From contig CAJQUW010001446.1 of NCBI GenBank assembly GCA_907163375.1, forward strand, positions 558,001 through 622,000: a stretch of DNA of 64,000 nucleotides. The letters are read 5' to 3'. Below, piece by piece: positions 62,481 to 64,000 of the stretch. The translations under genes and the position numbers were made by a program. The stretch comes from Prostheceraeus crozeri. Its lineage: Eukaryota > Platyhelminthes > Polycladida > Euryleptidae. Each line of letters opens with the position of its first letter. Position 1 is the stretch's first letter. A model generated the notes under the pieces. That model was not told the DNA's origin. It saw only the letters and a list, made by a program, of their open reading frames with translations, and did not search any database.

Positions 62481-64000
62481 GTAAGTTCATTTGACTGATA
62501 ATTTCTAGTGGCGCATTTATTCTTCTAACTCATGCGCACGTATTTATCGTTGAAATTCCATCGATTATTTATTTAAATTCTTTTATCGAATGAGAGTCGG
62601 TAACAATTCTCGTCATTCTGCTGATAAACTTTCATCAATTCTTGAAAGCGCTACCTTTTACTCAATGAATTTGAAGTGTTGAAATTGAAAGACAAGTGTG
62701 CCAAACATGTCCTCGCTAGAAAATTCTGCGGTGTCAAGAAATACTTGTGAAGTCATTGACCTTAAAATGAGTCATACATCGGTGCGATGTATCAGCATGA
62801 TCATTCATGTCGGTCTATCTGAAAACTACGCAAATAACACAACGTTGAAGCAAACACTGCTTTTGTATTTTAAATTAACTACATTTTCAAAGTACTGCAT
62901 CTAAGATTTTCTAAGATTAATAAATTGTTGTTGTAGTTGTGTTCTAGTATTAAGGAAAAGGCATTTGTGCATGCATCCACGACATGTCTCAGTTCGAACA
63001 ATCCCACAGATCTATTACATGTATTGTAGTTTGTCTACTTATCGAAGATGAAGAGACTTTCCTCTTTCACGAATAGTGTCGAATTTGCTCAAAATTCGTC
63101 TCTGATATTGATGCATTGATCTCTGAAAAGCATCTGTCATTCATATAACAGCATAAACAGGTTGTGTGCTTGAACGTATTAAAATAAAAAATCAGCAATT
63201 AAATCTCAGAATTTCTAAACAAAATAACTGTGTACTTGGTATCATGAATGAACATTTAAGAAGGCATTTTTTCTTCAGTTTTATTTTTCGGTTCCTCGGT
63301 ATCCATTCTTACTACCGTTGCCGAAATATTTCGTTCATTCGAGTTCTTTCACTACATGCGAGCAGTGTATACAAGATTGTTATTTGACTAGTCTCAACAA
63401 TTTATCAGGAAATTCAGCCGATGGATATATTTAATTCATCGATTTGGATTCATTTTCAGAAAATCAAAAAATAAATATGTCGGACAATCTAATTTTTTCA
63501 CCTCTTCTTTTATTTAAGTGTATACATTGGACTGAATTTACAGTGGATATTCTGAAATCATGCACATGTACGCACATTAACGTACTAAATCTGTGAAACA
63601 TCATTGAGAGCATGCAAGGCTATCATATCAGATTCAGGGGTCTCGTGCCACTTAAGATGATTAACAGTTTCCGGGTGTATGCTCTGATGTATTATGCTCC
63701 AATGGGGACAATAGCTTGAGGAATAGGTTTTTGTTCATCAATAGTTTTGCTGACATCTTTGAATGCAGTCGCGATGAAATTTGATGATGGATGCGGATTT
63801 AGAGTCACAGATATTTTCCCGACTTGTATCCACGGTAGAATCAAGGTTACCCCTTTCAGTTTGTTGATGACAGTTGAGCCATTGAGCAAATACTTCTTTG
63901 TCTCTTTTCGTAGAAAATGAGCTCGGTCAATTGCTCACACTTCAACTTGATTGCGATTGTAGCATCGATAGTCATGTTGTCCTAGCCTCAGCCAAGGCTC
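62481..64000 (+). other. AP3S: AP3S intron 2 (part)
   Basis: Starts with a GTAAGT donor. No further AP3S exon is seen. On the minus strand a 66-residue coding-like frame lies at 63692-63889 (see next entry). Confidence 0.7.
63692..63913 (-). CDS. possible coding fragment of unknown nature
   Basis: A minus-strand frame without an ATG start reads AHFLRKETKKYLLNGSTVIN, KLKGVTLILPWIQVGKISVT, LNPHPSSNFIATAFKDVSKT and IDEQKPIPQAIVPIGA before a stop. Composition is protein-like, not low-complexity. I do not recognise it. It could be a last exon of a gene on the opposite strand, a transposon fragment, or chance. Confidence 0.25.
   Translation of the reverse strand, partial: LRKETKKYLLNGSTVINKLKGVTLILPWIQVGKISVTLNPHPSSNFIATAFKDVSKTIDEQKPIPQAIVPIGA

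Noticed and set aside
1-64000. CRISPR arrays, bacterial operons or prokaryotic regulatory sites
   Set aside because: No spaced identical repeats of that kind; spliced animal genes show the DNA is eukaryotic nuclear.

Overview
The window is eukaryotic nuclear DNA from an invertebrate-like metazoan; I cannot name the phylum. Three things support this: spliced, well conserved animal genes (a COP9 signalosome subunit 2 gene and the start of an AP-3 sigma gene), very long introns, and a dense load of animal-type mobile elements (Polinton, BEL/Pao, piggyBac, Tc1/mariner, hAT, LINEs).

Layout. 1-~15,700: the right-hand part of an AT-rich Polinton (adintovirus-like) element. It carries a protein-primed DNA polymerase, packaging ATPase, major and minor capsid proteins, small membrane-active capsid-type proteins, a fibre-like coiled-coil protein, a phospholipase A2-like domain in one reading frame with the integrase, and an adenain-type protease. 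Its left end lies outside the window; the part seen looks almost whole, with about one break. 15,742-17,816: piggyBac-type fragments, including an internally deleted copy with clean inverted ends and TTAT target duplications. 19,361-35,062 (minus): COPS2/CSN2 in three coding exons (443 aa in total, the same length as human), separated by introns of 2.8 and 11.6 kb that are packed with transposons. 35,063-41,642: mostly unrecognised, with a mariner relic. 41,643-41,942: two divergent first coding exons, an unknown minus-strand gene and AP3S on the plus strand, start codons 134 bp apart, so a shared two-way promoter is likely. 41,943-62,388: AP3S intron 1 (20.4 kb), holding a LINE fragment and a three-deep nest: a hAT-like element containing a BEL/Pao retrotransposon, which contains a non-autonomous LTR element. 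62,389-62,480: AP3S exon 2; the rest of that gene lies beyond the window.

The most interesting unlisted signals are: (a) a family of tiny triloop hairpins scattered through the Polinton, both between genes and in frame inside at least five of them; (b) five consecutive RNA-like hairpins in the leader of the nested LTR element that share a one-sided TTAAGAG-type bulge; (c) a 6.4 kb DNA-transposon-like unit in COPS2 intron 1 with GGGCAGTTCCA ends, TTAT duplications and many ACGTTCGTAAC subterminal motifs; (d) a phage-fibre-type motif at the head of the Polinton coiled-coil protein.

All calls rest on reading the sequence and its translations; no database search was possible.
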